Positions 19,103 to 28,584 of a stretch of 64,000 bases of DNA are shown in pieces (position 1 is the stretch's first letter; the number at the start of each line of letters is the position of its first letter). The DNA comes from Rhodospirillaceae bacterium. Lineage in GTDB: Bacteria > Pseudomonadota > Alphaproteobacteria > UBA8366. The stretch lies in contig PAZH01000017.1 of assembly GCA_002716125.1 (NCBI GenBank), positions 16,595 through 80,594 on the forward strand. Direction: 5' to 3'. The notes under the pieces were generated by a model, which saw nothing but the letters and a program-made list of their open reading frames with translations, made no database searches and was not told the DNA's origin. The position numbers were made by a program, and so were the translations under genes.

Positions 19103-19612
19103 TCAAACACAGAGCCGGGTCGTATTGAGTTCGTCGAGCGCGCCGCGATCCATTTCCAGCTGCACGAGCGACGTCAACACCATGTCAACCGTCCGACCGT
19201 CCGTCGCCATCGGTAAGTGCAATCGCTCCATATTCACTTTGAAACCGCGGCGGGCGTCGAAAACGTTAAAGCGGCGGAAACGCGGCACCCTGTCTTCAAT
19301 AGCCACGCGATAGTCGTCCAGAATCGCTTCTCGGTCCCGCCGAACGGGGCGTTCCGAGAGCTTCATCCCGGTGACGTCCAATCCTAATATCGCCGCCGCT
19401 TCCGTACCGACCAACCGATATACGAGATCAAGCGGCTCGCGCAGGACATTGGTCAACATCAAGTTCGGCCAAATATCGGGCGGAAGATCGAGCGGATCGA
19501 AATCATGGCGAGACGGCAACACGTCCGGCTTTGGATGAATCGATAACCAATACGCCGCGACGCTGTGCGTTACCCGATCGCAATCGTTGGGAATTTCGTC
19601 ATGTGGTATCAC
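19103..19612 (-). CDS. PAS_5-type single-domain protein
   Basis: 169 residues forming one PAS-like fold without an output domain. The run PDIWPNLMLTNVLREPLDLVYRLVGTEAAAILGLDVTG is characteristic of the PAS_5 family (alphaproteobacterial), as are the C-terminal FKVNMERLHLPMATDG and hydrophobic end. These proteins are common in Rhodospirillales and relatives but have no defined function. A second member lies at 58499-58990. It converges with serA. Confidence 0.75.
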   Translation of the reverse strand: MIPHDEIPNDCDRVTHSVAAYWLSIHPKPDVLPSRHDFDPLDLPPDIWPNLMLTNVLREPLDLVYRLVGTEAAAILGLDVTGMKLSERPVRRDREAILDDYRVAIEDRVPRFRRFNVFDARRGFKVNMERLHLPMATDGRTVDMVLTSLVQLEMDRGALDELNTTRLCV

Positions 19613-20096
19613 AGCAAACCCTCACGCAACCGACATCTCCATCACAGAGACGCGGGCGGAAATAACGAAAACGATGAATGGCGGCGAGTGGATTGTGTGC
19701 CTTGAATGATCGCAAACCGACATTCCCGGCACGGAGTTCTCTATCTCTTCCGCAGTTGAGAAGCACTTAATGAGAGACCGAACTTAAAGCAAGCGGTTTA
19801 TGCTGCACCTGCGAAATAAACAATTTCGTTGCCGGTTTTAGTTGTAGCGGCTCCAAATGGAACAAATCGGGCCGCCAATGCGACATATTCATCGCGCGAG
19901 CCGACACTTTCCCAATCCAGCCCGGAGACCGTTCGAGCCGAACGAGCGACGCGGGCACCTCTCTGTTCCGCCCTTCGTCACAAATTTTGGGGCCGAATCC
20001 GGGGAGCGTTCTCTGTCGCGTTGACAGAACTGGATCAAATACGTTTCGAGAATAATTTGAAAGACAACCCGTCACTCAAAAGGCTCGGAAATCGTC
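19613..20096. other. 484-base intergenic region without a recognised gene
   Basis: Separates the divergent PAS_5 and CMD genes. A TTGACA hexamer lies at 20021-20026, a possible -35 element for the rightward operon, but no convincing -10 is found at standard spacing. Short frames exist on both strands (for example around 19767-20075) but none has recognisable domains or a good ribosome site. No RNA structure recognised. Confidence 0.5.
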
Positions 20097-20606
20097 ATGG
20101 CCCGAATGGAATACGTGGACATCGATAGCGCAAATGACCGCGTCAAGGAACTGCTCGATAAGTTAGAGCACAAAAATATATTTCGGATGCTGGCCCACTC
20201 TCCATCACACTTTGAAACTTACGTCCGTATGGGAAACGCCATTCGGTTTAAGGGCGAGTTGGACCCGGGACTGCGCGAACTCGCAATTACGCGCGCCGGG
20301 ATACTCTGCAAATCCGAATACGAAGTCATTGCCCACAAGCGGATTGGCAAAGGTGTCGGACTGGACGACGCGAAGATCGGTGCCCTGGAGAGTGGCGCGG
20401 ACTCTGACACCTATGACGATCTTGAGAAGGACGTCCTGCGCTTCACGGATGAAATCGTCAAATCGGACAGCGTTTCCGACGAACTATTCCACCGGCTACA
20501 AGAAAAACTATCGCCCGGCGCATTGGTCGAACTGCATCTTGCGGTAGGCTTCTATATCATGACGTCGAAATTCTTGGTCACGTTTGGCGTTGACCTCCAA
20601 AAATAG
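20097..20606 (+). CDS. Carboxymuconolactone decarboxylase/AhpD-like family protein
   Basis: 169-residue all-helical CMD-family protein with ELAITRAGILCKSEYEVIAHKRIG around residues 60-84. The AhpD CxxC pair is absent; only one Cys is present there, so a peroxiredoxin-reductant role is unlikely. ATG at 20097. It is followed 10 bases later by an enoyl-CoA hydratase, then a TauD dioxygenase and a flavin oxidase, forming a rightward catabolic set. Confidence 0.82.
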   Translation: MARMEYVDIDSANDRVKELLDKLEHKNIFRMLAHSPSHFETYVRMGNAIRFKGELDPGLRELAITRAGILCKSEYEVIAHKRIGKGVGLDDAKIGALESGADSDTYDDLEKDVLRFTDEIVKSDSVSDELFHRLQEKLSPGALVELHLAVGFYIMTSKFLVTFGVDLQK

Positions 20607-20616
20607 GAATCCCGCT

Positions 20617-21399
20617 ATGTCCGAATACGAACATATCCTGGTCGATCACGAGGACGGTGTCGCGGTTGTCACACTCAACCGTCCGGAAGTGCTCAACGCG
20701 ATGAACAACAAACTGAGCGCGGAACTCCACGATGCCATTGTGCAAGCCGACGCAAACGATGATGTCGGCTGCATTGTCATCACGGGTTCTGGCGAAAAAG
20801 CCTTCACGGCGGGTGGCGATATTCATGAACAGCGCGAGAACGATATTAAGTTCTCACAGGAAGAGCTCGACGCCAAACGCGACATTTATATGAACGGTGC
20901 CTATGAGATCAGCGCGTCGAAGAAGCCCACGATCGGCATGATGAACGGCCTGGCATATGGCGGCGGCGCGGTCTTGGCCTCATCTCTCGATATGCGGATC
21001 GGTTGCGAAAAAACGAAGTTCCGATTTCTGGCCGCTGCCTATGGACGCATCAATAGCACCTGGACCTTGCCCAATCAGGTCGGTTGGCCGATGGCAAAAG
21101 AGCTGCTGTTTTCTGCCCGTATCGTGGAAGCGGAAGAAGCCTATCGCATCGGGCTCCTCAATCATCTTGTCCCGGAAGCCGAGCTCCGCGACAAGACCAT
21201 GACGCTCGCGAAGCTCATCGCCGGTAATCACACCGGCGCGGTCACCGGCATCAAAGAATTAATGCTGCGCGATCTCGGTACAGATTTGCGCACCCAATGG
21301 ACCCACGAAGTCGATCACGGGAAGAACGTCATGCGGGGCGCCAAAGCCGAAGACGCGTTCCCCGACTTCATTGCTCGTAAGGGCCGGGAAATATCATAG
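20617..21399 (+). CDS. Enoyl-CoA hydratase/isomerase family protein
   Basis: 260 residues from ATG 20617 with AGGAA upstream. Crotonase fold: EKAFTAGGDIHE holds the first oxyanion-hole backbone, and MNGLAYGGGAVLASSLDMRIG the second. LAAAYGRINSTWTLPNQVG occupies the region of the second catalytic acid, but the Glu common in true hydratases is replaced, so hydratase activity is uncertain and another crotonase reaction is possible. Next gene starts 13 bases downstream. Confidence 0.87.
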   Translation: MSEYEHILVDHEDGVAVVTLNRPEVLNAMNNKLSAELHDAIVQADANDDVGCIVITGSGEKAFTAGGDIHEQRENDIKFSQEELDAKRDIYMNGAYEISASKKPTIGMMNGLAYGGGAVLASSLDMRIGCEKTKFRFLAAAYGRINSTWTLPNQVGWPMAKELLFSARIVEAEEAYRIGLLNHLVPEAELRDKTMTLAKLIAGNHTGAVTGIKELMLRDLGTDLRTQWTHEVDHGKNVMRGAKAEDAFPDFIARKGREIS

Positions 21400-21412
21400 A
21401 AGGTTACTCGCC

Positions 21413-22246
21413 ATGCGGACGCATTCCCTCGCCAACGGTTTTGCAATACAGATTGAGGATGTCGATCTTGCGGCGGCGTTGGACGACGAGACATTCGATG
21501 CGATCCGCACCCTTTGGATGGAGCATCGTGTCGCCATCTTTCCCAATCAGAATTTGGACGACGACCAACTGGTGGCATTTACCGAACGGTTCGGCCCACT
21601 GTTTGTGCACGCACAGTCGAGCCTGTTGACGACATACAAGCGAAAAGAGGTGATGGAACTCTCCAACCTCGACGGCGTGCCCCGTCCGGTCGACTACGAG
21701 CTCGACTGGCACACGGATCAGACCTATACGCCACAGCCCGTATTCGGCACGATTCTCTACGGGATCGTGGCCCCGCAAGAGGGCGGCCAAACATTGTTCT
21801 GCGACCTTGCAGGGGCCTATGCGAGTTTGCCCGATTCGCTGCGCCGCCGCGTTGAGGGCGTCAACGCGGTTTATTCTGCGGAACCGCGCCCGAAAGTCCG
21901 GGAGACGCCGCTCACCGAGGAAGAAAAGGCGCGTATTCTGGACTGTACCCACCCGCTTATTCGGACCCACCCTTACCTCAAACGGAAAGCAATTTATCTG
22001 AGCCCGTTGCACATCAAGACCATCGGCGACCTTTCGGCGGATGACAGCTTCGCGCTCATGCAAGAATTGACCGATCACGCAACACAGGCGGATCACGTTT
22101 ATCGGCACACTTGGTCCATCGGCGACCTCGTCATGTGGGACAATACGTCGATTATGCATAGCCGGACTCCAATGCCGGCGGACCAAAAACGTTATTTGAA
22201 GCGTACCGGATTTTATCTGCCGGATGACCTGGCCGTCCCGTTCTGA
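21413..22246 (+). CDS. TauD/TfdA-family 2-oxoglutarate-dependent dioxygenase
   Basis: 277 residues from ATG 21413. Iron ligands are visible: WHTDQTY (His and Asp) near residue 101 and MHSRTPM (distal His) near 247, with Arg in RYLKRTGF for 2-oxoglutarate. Length and motifs fit family members that hydroxylate taurine, phenoxyacetates or carnitine precursors. It is close to a second TauD protein at 39527-40390 but not obviously a recent duplicate. Substrate unknown. Confidence 0.88.
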   Translation: MRTHSLANGFAIQIEDVDLAAALDDETFDAIRTLWMEHRVAIFPNQNLDDDQLVAFTERFGPLFVHAQSSLLTTYKRKEVMELSNLDGVPRPVDYELDWHTDQTYTPQPVFGTILYGIVAPQEGGQTLFCDLAGAYASLPDSLRRRVEGVNAVYSAEPRPKVRETPLTEEEKARILDCTHPLIRTHPYLKRKAIYLSPLHIKTIGDLSADDSFALMQELTDHATQADHVYRHTWSIGDLVMWDNTSIMHSRTPMPADQKRYLKRTGFYLPDDLAVPF

Positions 22247-22328
22247 ACGCGAAGGCGACCCACTTGTTGAATCGATAGAGGCGGCGGGCTAGTGTCGCCG
22301 AAAGCCGACAAACTGCAGGAGCGAGCCG

Positions 22329-23747
22329 ATGTCAGAGGCCGCGAATTCGAATCTTAGCAATACCAAGATTGATGTTCCCGATAGCTTTATCGAGGAATTG
22401 AAGGAAATTTTGGGCGACCGTGTTTCCACGTCCGCCGCCGTCCGCGACCAACACGGCAATGCTGAAGATTATTTTCCCATAGCCCCGCCGGATGCCGTGT
22501 GCTTCGCCAACTCGACCGAAGAAGTTTCGGCAATCGTCAAACTTTGTGCCCGGGACGGCGTGCCCATCATCCCCTTCGGGACCGGTACTTCGCTTGAAGG
22601 ACACGTACAGGCGCTGCGCGGCGGCATCACGATCGATCTCACCAATATGAATGAGGTCCTTGAAGTGAATGCGGAAGACTTGGACTGCCGGGTGCAAGCC
22701 GGTGTCACCCGTAAACAGTTGAACGAGTACCTCCGCGACACCGGACTTTTCTTTCCGATCGACCCTGGTGCGGACGCCTCCCTTGGCGGCATGTCGGCGA
22801 CGCGCGCCAGCGGCACCAACGCCGTGCGCTACGGCACCATGCGCGAAAACGTTCTCGGCCTGACCGTGGTCTTGCCCGACGGCCGTATTATCAAAACTGG
22901 CGGGCGGGCGAAAAAATCGGCTGCCGGCTATGATTTGACCCGGCTGATGATCGGATCCGAAGGGACCTTCGGCGTCATCACCGAGGTCCAAGTTAAACTG
23001 TATGGAATACCGGAAGCGATCACGTCCGCGGTTTGCCAGTATCCAAGCCTCGAAGACGCCGTAAACACCGTCATTTTAACAATCCAATCGGGCATTCCGG
23101 TCGCGCGGATCGAGTTGCTGGACGAAGTTCAGATGGACGCGTGCATCAAGTACTCGAACCTCGAAGGTTACGAAGAGAAACCGACTCTCTTCTTCGAATT
23201 TCACGGCACCGAAGCATCGGCACAGGAACAGGCGGAAATGGTTGGTGCCATCTCGGACGATTTCGACGGCAGCGCCTTCGCATGGTCCTCCACGACGGAG
23301 GATCGAAACAAACTTTGGCAGGCGCGCCACGATGCCTACTACGCGGCACTTGCCCTCGAACCCGGCAAAAAAGGTATCGCCACCGACGCCTGTGTGCCGA
23401 TTTCGAATTTGGCGGAATGCCTTTTAGAAACGCGGAAAGATATCGACGAGAGCGGCTTTTTAGCGCCCATCGTCGGACATGTCGGCGACGGCAATTTTCA
23501 TCTCGTCATTCTCATCGATCCAGATGACGAAGATGAGATGCACCGCGCCCACGAGCTCAATGACCGGTTGGTACACCGCACAATCGCCATGGGCGGGACT
23601 TGCACCGGCGAGCATGGTGTCGGATGCGGAAAGATGGATTTCTTGATTGCCGAACATGGCGGCGATGCGATTAGTGTGATGCGGACATTAAAAATGGCAA
23701 TGGATCCGCAAAACATTATGAATCCGGGGAAGATCGTCCGGGTTTAA
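22329..23747 (+). CDS. FAD-binding oxidase, D-lactate dehydrogenase (cytochrome) type
   Basis: 472 residues, VAO/FAD_binding_4 family. PIIPFGTGTSLEGHV near residue 78 is the FAD pyrophosphate loop, and GGMSATRASGTNAVRYGTM a second FAD segment. The C-terminal oxidase domain has GHVGDGNFHLVI and CTGEHGVGCGK, the conserved His-rich region of D-lactate and D-2-hydroxyacid dehydrogenases. It would oxidise a D-2-hydroxy acid and pass electrons to cytochrome or quinone. It is 82 bases after the dioxygenase and has its own GCAGGAGCG ribosome site. Confidence 0.88.
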   Translation: MSEAANSNLSNTKIDVPDSFIEELKEILGDRVSTSAAVRDQHGNAEDYFPIAPPDAVCFANSTEEVSAIVKLCARDGVPIIPFGTGTSLEGHVQALRGGITIDLTNMNEVLEVNAEDLDCRVQAGVTRKQLNEYLRDTGLFFPIDPGADASLGGMSATRASGTNAVRYGTMRENVLGLTVVLPDGRIIKTGGRAKKSAAGYDLTRLMIGSEGTFGVITEVQVKLYGIPEAITSAVCQYPSLEDAVNTVILTIQSGIPVARIELLDEVQMDACIKYSNLEGYEEKPTLFFEFHGTEASAQEQAEMVGAISDDFDGSAFAWSSTTEDRNKLWQARHDAYYAALALEPGKKGIATDACVPISNLAECLLETRKDIDESGFLAPIVGHVGDGNFHLVILIDPDDEDEMHRAHELNDRLVHRTIAMGGTCTGEHGVGCGKMDFLIAEHGGDAISVMRTLKMAMDPQNIMNPGKIVRV

Positions 23748-23837
23748 GCCGAACACTATAAGTTGACGGCGTTATCAATTGATCCGCCGGGCGTGTCGCC
23801 TTAGCTTTGGTGTAATCCCTGCTGCGGAGTAATCGAA

Positions 23838-26800
23838 TTGCGTAAAATTCTCTACGCGTTTCTTGCTTTGGTCGCCGTCGTCATCGCCGGACTTTTGGTC
23901 GGGCCGAGCTTCTTCGACTGGAACAACTACAAGCCCCAGATCGCTTCCGCTGTAAAAGAAGCGCTCGGCCGCGAATTGCGCATCGTTGGCGATATCCAAA
24001 TATCGGTCCTGCCCAGCCCCGCCTTAAGCGTCAAGCGCGTCAGCCTGGAGAATTTACCGGGCGCAGACAATCGCGAGATGGTCGCTTTCGAGGAAGTCGA
24101 GGTTAACGTCGACGTCAGCTCGCTCCTCCAAGGCAAAATCGCGGTCAAGAGTGTGCGCTTGGTTCGCCCCGTCATCTCGCTAGAGATCACAAAGGACGGT
24201 CGAGCGAGTTGGGATATTAAGCTGCCGGGTGACGACAAGGCCGCACCGGCTACAACGCCGTCAACAGCGTCTGCTGGATCTTCTGGCGGCCTCGGCGTGG
24301 ATGTCTCGCTCGAAAGTTTGAAGATCGAGGAGGCCACGATCAGCTATGTCGACGCACGCTCCGGATTGCGTGAAGAGATATCCAATCTCACAACCGAAAT
24401 CATGGCGGAATCCCTGAACGGCCCCTTCCGATTGGAAGGTGAGGCGACAGTGCGCAAAATTCCAACAACATTTCGCATCACCGCCGGCCAGATCGCACCG
24501 AACCGGCCGCTCCCGGTGAGTTTGTCACTCGGTGTCCAGGGCACGCCATCGCAGGTCGAGTTCAAAGGCACACTGAGTGAATTCACGCCGGACGCAACAT
24601 TGGCCGGCGTTGTGAAGGCGCGCGCCGACGACCTTGCACAGCTTGCCAAACGCACAGCCGGCGCGACGCTACCGCCCCAATTGGCAAAGCCGATAAATAT
24701 GGACGCAGAGGTATCCGCGTCCGCAACAACGGTCGGCGTGAATAAATTGTCGCTTCGCCTCGGTGACATGTCTTTTGCCGGCGCAATTCATGGCGTGCTC
24801 GGCCCTCAATCCGAAATCGATATTGTCCTGAATGCGAACAAGATCGATATTGATCCTTTGTTCGAAACGCCGGCCGCCAAATCGCCCGAGCAGACTGATC
24901 GTGCGAAGATCAGCACATCGGTGACAACGAAGCTTCCGACATCCGAGCCTGCGGCATCGGCGTCGTTCGAGCTCCCAAAGGAAATCGCGGCGACGTTCGA
25001 TCTCGGCGTGCAGACCGCGACCTACAATGGCGGCGTTATCCGCGACGCCATTGTAAAGGGAACGTTGCGCGATGGCGTAATCCGCATCGAACAGATAAGC
25101 GCGGCGCTTCCCGGGAGCTCTCGCTTCACGGTGTCCGGCGCTTTGGCACCGGCAGACGGTTTACCGGAATTCACGGGCAATATCGCAGCCAAATCCGACA
25201 ATCTACGCGGCCTCGCAAGCTGGCTCGGTGTCGACCAATCCGTTCTCCCGAAGAACCGGCTCCGCAATCTTTCCTATGAGAGCAAATTGCGGGCAAGCCC
25301 GAAGAAGGCCGAGATAACGGGGATCGCGGTGCAATTGGACGCCAGTAAAGTTTCCGGCGGCATGGTTGTCGAGTTTCGCCGGAAACCGGGGGTGGGCCTT
25401 CGCCTCGCCGTCGACAAACTCAATCTCGACGCTTATCTCCCGCAAGGCAGCAAGGCTGGGAAGCCCGCACAGACCGGCACCCCGGCAACCGGCAAGAATG
25501 GCAACGGCAGTAACGGCGGCACCGCCGAAACGCCGAACAACCCGTCCGCCGGCCTTCAAAAAGCGCTCGATCTCTTCGGTGCGAATGTCGAATTGAGCGC
25601 CGGCCAACTCACCATCATGGGCGAGACCGCGCGAAACGCGTCGCTGAATGCCACCATCTTCGAACGGAAAATCACCATCCGTCAGGCCAGCATTGCCGAT
25701 TTCGCAGGCGTTGGCGCTTCGCTCGCCGGCAACGTCGACGCCTCCGGCGCCGAGCCGAAAGTCGGTCTCGACTACAATATTGCCGTCCGTAATCCAGAAC
25801 GCCTCGCGCGCTTCGCGGGCGCGAAACTTCCGGTGTCGCCCAAGCAATTGGGCAAGGTTTCGAGCAAGGGCAGGATTGACGCCACCCTGTCGAAAGCGGA
25901 CATGAAGTTGAGTGCGAAAGCGGCCGGCGCCCAAATCAAAATCGACGGATCGGTCGACAATTACCTTGCAAATCCGCGGCTTAATTTACGGAGCGCGGTC
26001 ACGCATCCGGAGCTCAAAACTGCGCTCCGGAAATTTGCACCCGAATATCGGCCGGCGGCGGCAAAGCTTGGTCCGGTTTCGGTGCGCGCACATCTGCGCG
26101 GCACACCAGACGATCTCTCCATCCAAGAGATCGACGCAAAGCTCGGCCCGGTCGCCATCGCAGGTCAAGCGAGCTTCGGTAAAGCGCAAGGCCGCTCGAG
26201 CGTTAACGCGAACCTAAAGACGAGCGAAGTACTCTTGGATCTTTTCTTGCCGCCTTCGCCCCGTCCAACGGTCACAAGCGGATCGTCAACCAGTCGGAGC
26301 CGTCGTGGATCGACGACGCGCGCTGGGAATGCGGTCTCCGCCCAAAGATGGTCGAACGACCCAATCGGCATCGCGATCCCGACGAATATCGACGCGGACG
26401 TAAAACTCGAAATGGTCGCGCTGACAAAGGATAAGGTGAAGCTCGAGCAGCCCCGACTTCATGCCGTTTTGAAATCGGGCCGTCTTGCGGTCAACTCGTT
26501 CGACGCCAAAATTTTCGACGGTAAACTCAGCGCGAAAGCCGCCGTTGAACCACGCGGCAAATCAGCAGCTATTGCTGCAGAAGTCGCGCTCGAACGCCTC
26601 AGTACCCGCAGGGCCGTAAATACACTTATCGGACAGGACCGCGTCACGGGTCCCATCTCCGTCTCGGCGAACTTTACGACGGCAGGACATAGCGAGCGGA
26701 CGTTTGTCTCCGCACTCAACGGGAATGCAGCGATTCAGGGACAAGCGCAGTTCCTGCTCACCAAAGAGGAACGTAATACGCTTGGCCTCGCTGCCGCCGG

Positions 26801-27344
26801 CAGCACGCTACTATCGACGTTTCTCGGCAATAAGGTGAGTGCACTTAGTAAACTAGCGCCTATCTCGCAACTCCTCGCGTCGCTCGATCAAGCGTTTGGG
26901 CGAAATCCAGCGGCTGTCAGCGGTCAGTTTCGGGTTGTGAACGGCGTCGCTCAAACGGACAATCTAACCTTGAGCGGCCGAGGAAACGTCGCGACGACGC
27001 GCGCAACGATCGACCTTCCGCGCTGGCAGCTCGTCTCCGCGACCGAACTCGTCGACGACCCTCAGCAAGAACCGCTCGTTACCTTTGATGCCAGTGGACC
27101 GCTCGATGCCCCGTCGAGGACGAAAGTCGGCGGAAGGTTACTTCGATCCGGGGCCTCCAAAGTTCAGCAACAGGTCACGAACCCGATCCAAAAACTGTTA
27201 CCAGGCCTATTGGGGGGCGGTAGTTCGTCGCAATCCTCCGGCGGCACGCAATCGCAACAACAACAACAGCAGCAGCAGCAGCAGCAACAACCGCTCGATC
27301 CTGGTCGATTGTTACAAGGGATTTTTAAGAATTTGAAGCCGTAA
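23838..27344 (+). CDS. AsmA-family envelope protein with polyglutamine tail
   Basis: 1168 residues from TTG 23838 behind GCGGAG. One N-terminal membrane anchor (ILYAFLALVAVVIAGLLVG) precedes a long periplasmic beta-rich region. AsmA domain features are FDWNNYKPQIASAVKEALGRELRI at the N terminus and AINGNAAIQG-like repeats toward the C terminus. AsmA-like proteins are bridge-type proteins implicated in phospholipid transport and outer-membrane homeostasis. Low-complexity linkers occur (SNGGTAETPNN near 560; SGSSTSRSRRGSTTR near 815), and there are 12 consecutive Gln at bases 27255-27290 near the C terminus. Confidence 0.88.
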   Translation: MRKILYAFLALVAVVIAGLLVGPSFFDWNNYKPQIASAVKEALGRELRIVGDIQISVLPSPALSVKRVSLENLPGADNREMVAFEEVEVNVDVSSLLQGKIAVKSVRLVRPVISLEITKDGRASWDIKLPGDDKAAPATTPSTASAGSSGGLGVDVSLESLKIEEATISYVDARSGLREEISNLTTEIMAESLNGPFRLEGEATVRKIPTTFRITAGQIAPNRPLPVSLSLGVQGTPSQVEFKGTLSEFTPDATLAGVVKARADDLAQLAKRTAGATLPPQLAKPINMDAEVSASATTVGVNKLSLRLGDMSFAGAIHGVLGPQSEIDIVLNANKIDIDPLFETPAAKSPEQTDRAKISTSVTTKLPTSEPAASASFELPKEIAATFDLGVQTATYNGGVIRDAIVKGTLRDGVIRIEQISAALPGSSRFTVSGALAPADGLPEFTGNIAAKSDNLRGLASWLGVDQSVLPKNRLRNLSYESKLRASPKKAEITGIAVQLDASKVSGGMVVEFRRKPGVGLRLAVDKLNLDAYLPQGSKAGKPAQTGTPATGKNGNGSNGGTAETPNNPSAGLQKALDLFGANVELSAGQLTIMGETARNASLNATIFERKITIRQASIADFAGVGASLAGNVDASGAEPKVGLDYNIAVRNPERLARFAGAKLPVSPKQLGKVSSKGRIDATLSKADMKLSAKAAGAQIKIDGSVDNYLANPRLNLRSAVTHPELKTALRKFAPEYRPAAAKLGPVSVRAHLRGTPDDLSIQEIDAKLGPVAIAGQASFGKAQGRSSVNANLKTSEVLLDLFLPPSPRPTVTSGSSTSRSRRGSTTRAGNAVSAQRWSNDPIGIAIPTNIDADVKLEMVALTKDKVKLEQPRLHAVLKSGRLAVNSFDAKIFDGKLSAKAAVEPRGKSAAIAAEVALERLSTRRAVNTLIGQDRVTGPISVSANFTTAGHSERTFVSALNGNAAIQGQAQFLLTKEERNTLGLAAAGSTLLSTFLGNKVSALSKLAPISQLLASLDQAFGRNPAAVSGQFRVVNGVAQTDNLTLSGRGNVATTRATIDLPRWQLVSATELVDDPQQEPLVTFDASGPLDAPSRTKVGGRLLRSGASKVQQQVTNPIQKLLPGLLGGGSSSQSSGGTQSQQQQQQQQQQQQPLDPGRLLQGIFKNLKP
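27255..27290 (+). repeat. CAA/CAG microsatellite encoding 12 glutamines
   Basis: Twelve consecutive Gln codons, four CAA, six CAG, then two CAA, near the C terminus of the AsmA protein. Such trinucleotide runs are rare in bacterial genes and can change length by slippage in whole codons without breaking the frame. Confidence 0.95.
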
Positions 27345-27353
27345 CGCGCCCTA

Positions 27354-27620
27354 CTAGCGCCAGCGTTCCTTGGCTTCCAAAAGGATAAATACCCGGATCG
27401 CACTCGAGAGATTTCCCGTGCGTCCGCTGTCGATCTCCGTCACCAATTGATTGACTGTCTGCCCCTTCCGGCCAGCAACTTCCTTTAGGCCGAACCAAAA
27501 AGCATTCTCTAAGGAGACACTGGTCCGGTGTCCGGAAATAACGACAGAGCGTTTGCGGATCGCGAGAGGATCCTGATCTTCCTCCGAATCTTCAATTGTA
27601 TCTTTAACGGCCAGTGCCAT
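27354..27620 (-). CDS. Ribbon-helix-helix protein (RHH_4 family)
   Basis: 88 residues. The C-terminal two thirds match the alphaproteobacterial RHH_4 domain: KRSVVISGHRTSVSLENAFW forms the beta strand and helix A, and QTVNQLVTEIDSGRTGNLSSAIRVFIL the second helix and tail. The fold is used by small DNA-binding repressors and antitoxins; no toxin partner is adjacent. It converges with the AsmA gene. Confidence 0.82.
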   Translation of the reverse strand: MALAVKDTIEDSEEDQDPLAIRKRSVVISGHRTSVSLENAFWFGLKEVAGRKGQTVNQLVTEIDSGRTGNLSSAIRVFILLEAKERWR

Positions 27621-27773
27621 TTATCCTATCTCTCCATGCAAACTATTGTACCCCGCGCCCGACGAATAGCCGCCAACGCCGACAAGTGTCCCGATCAAAA
27701 CCTGCATTTGATGACGGCGTCGGTACGATAGGACAATTCGTAGGCAAAGATAAAGTGCAAACAGGCGCAAAAC

Positions 27774-28418
27774 CTAGCCGTTTGGGCGCGCGAGCGAATT
27801 CGCAAACCCAGCAACAGACGTTATTGCAAGTTCAATATTCTGCGCTTCGGTTCGCCCCGATTTCTTCCTCGGCTTAAAACTGTGATCGCCGTCGCCAACC
27901 CAGCAGAGTTCGATCTTACCAGACAGGCTATAGGTCGCGACCTCCTTTTGCTTTCCGAAAGGATCACGCTCGCCTTGGCAGATGAGGCAAGGGGTCTGCA
28001 ATCCGGCCAGATGCTCCGTGCGCAGTTTCTCCGGTTTACCCGGCGGATGAAACGGGTATCCAAGGCACACCACACCCGCCACCGACATTTCATCCGCGAC
28101 CATACTGGCAATCCGCCCGCCCATCGACTTACCGCCGATGATCAACGGACGATCGTCGAATGTCCGAATGACCTCTCGCCACGTCTCCAAAAGAACCGGC
28201 GCGCGGTCGGGACCGGCTTTCTTCCCGGTTGTGCGCCGCCGCGCCATATAAGGGAATTCGAAACGAAGGACTTCAAACCCCGTGTCGCCAACGCCCTCGG
28301 CGACGAGGTTCATAAAATCCGAATCCATCCCCTGACCCGCGCCGTGCGCTAGCGCAATGCGCAGAGGCGCCTCGGCCGGCCCGTTCCGCAGGTAATCGAT
28401 TGTCGAAGCGTCATTCAT
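27774..28418 (-). CDS. Alpha/beta hydrolase, KANL3/Tex30-like family
   Basis: 214 residues from ATG 28418, chosen because AAGAGG then sits at proper spacing. ALAHGAGQGMDSDFM is the oxyanion segment, the nucleophile is in IGGKSMGGRIAS (G-K-S-M-G), a likely acid lies in CQGERDPFG, and the His in GDGDHSFKP. The family is an uncharacterised hydrolase group widespread in proteobacteria. It is divergent from the CheW-globin gene, with 166 bases between. Confidence 0.85.
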   Translation of the reverse strand: MNDASTIDYLRNGPAEAPLRIALAHGAGQGMDSDFMNLVAEGVGDTGFEVLRFEFPYMARRRTTGKKAGPDRAPVLLETWREVIRTFDDRPLIIGGKSMGGRIASMVADEMSVAGVVCLGYPFHPPGKPEKLRTEHLAGLQTPCLICQGERDPFGKQKEVATYSLSGKIELCWVGDGDHSFKPRKKSGRTEAQNIELAITSVAGFANSLARPNG

Positions 28419-28584
28419 CTTCATCCTCTTTTGGCACCATAACTGGCGCAAATGAAGCCGCGTATCCGATGGCGTTAAGGAAATTACATTGCCATGTCTA
28501 TAGGATAATACTAGCTTTTGCCGCTAGCCGCGGGTTCGCTCTTTCATTTAGCGCGCTTACGAAAGTGGCGGCAGGGAGTTTGAA

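Noticed and set aside
21404-22186. 260-residue minus-strand frame
   Set aside because: Antisense of the TauD gene, no features.
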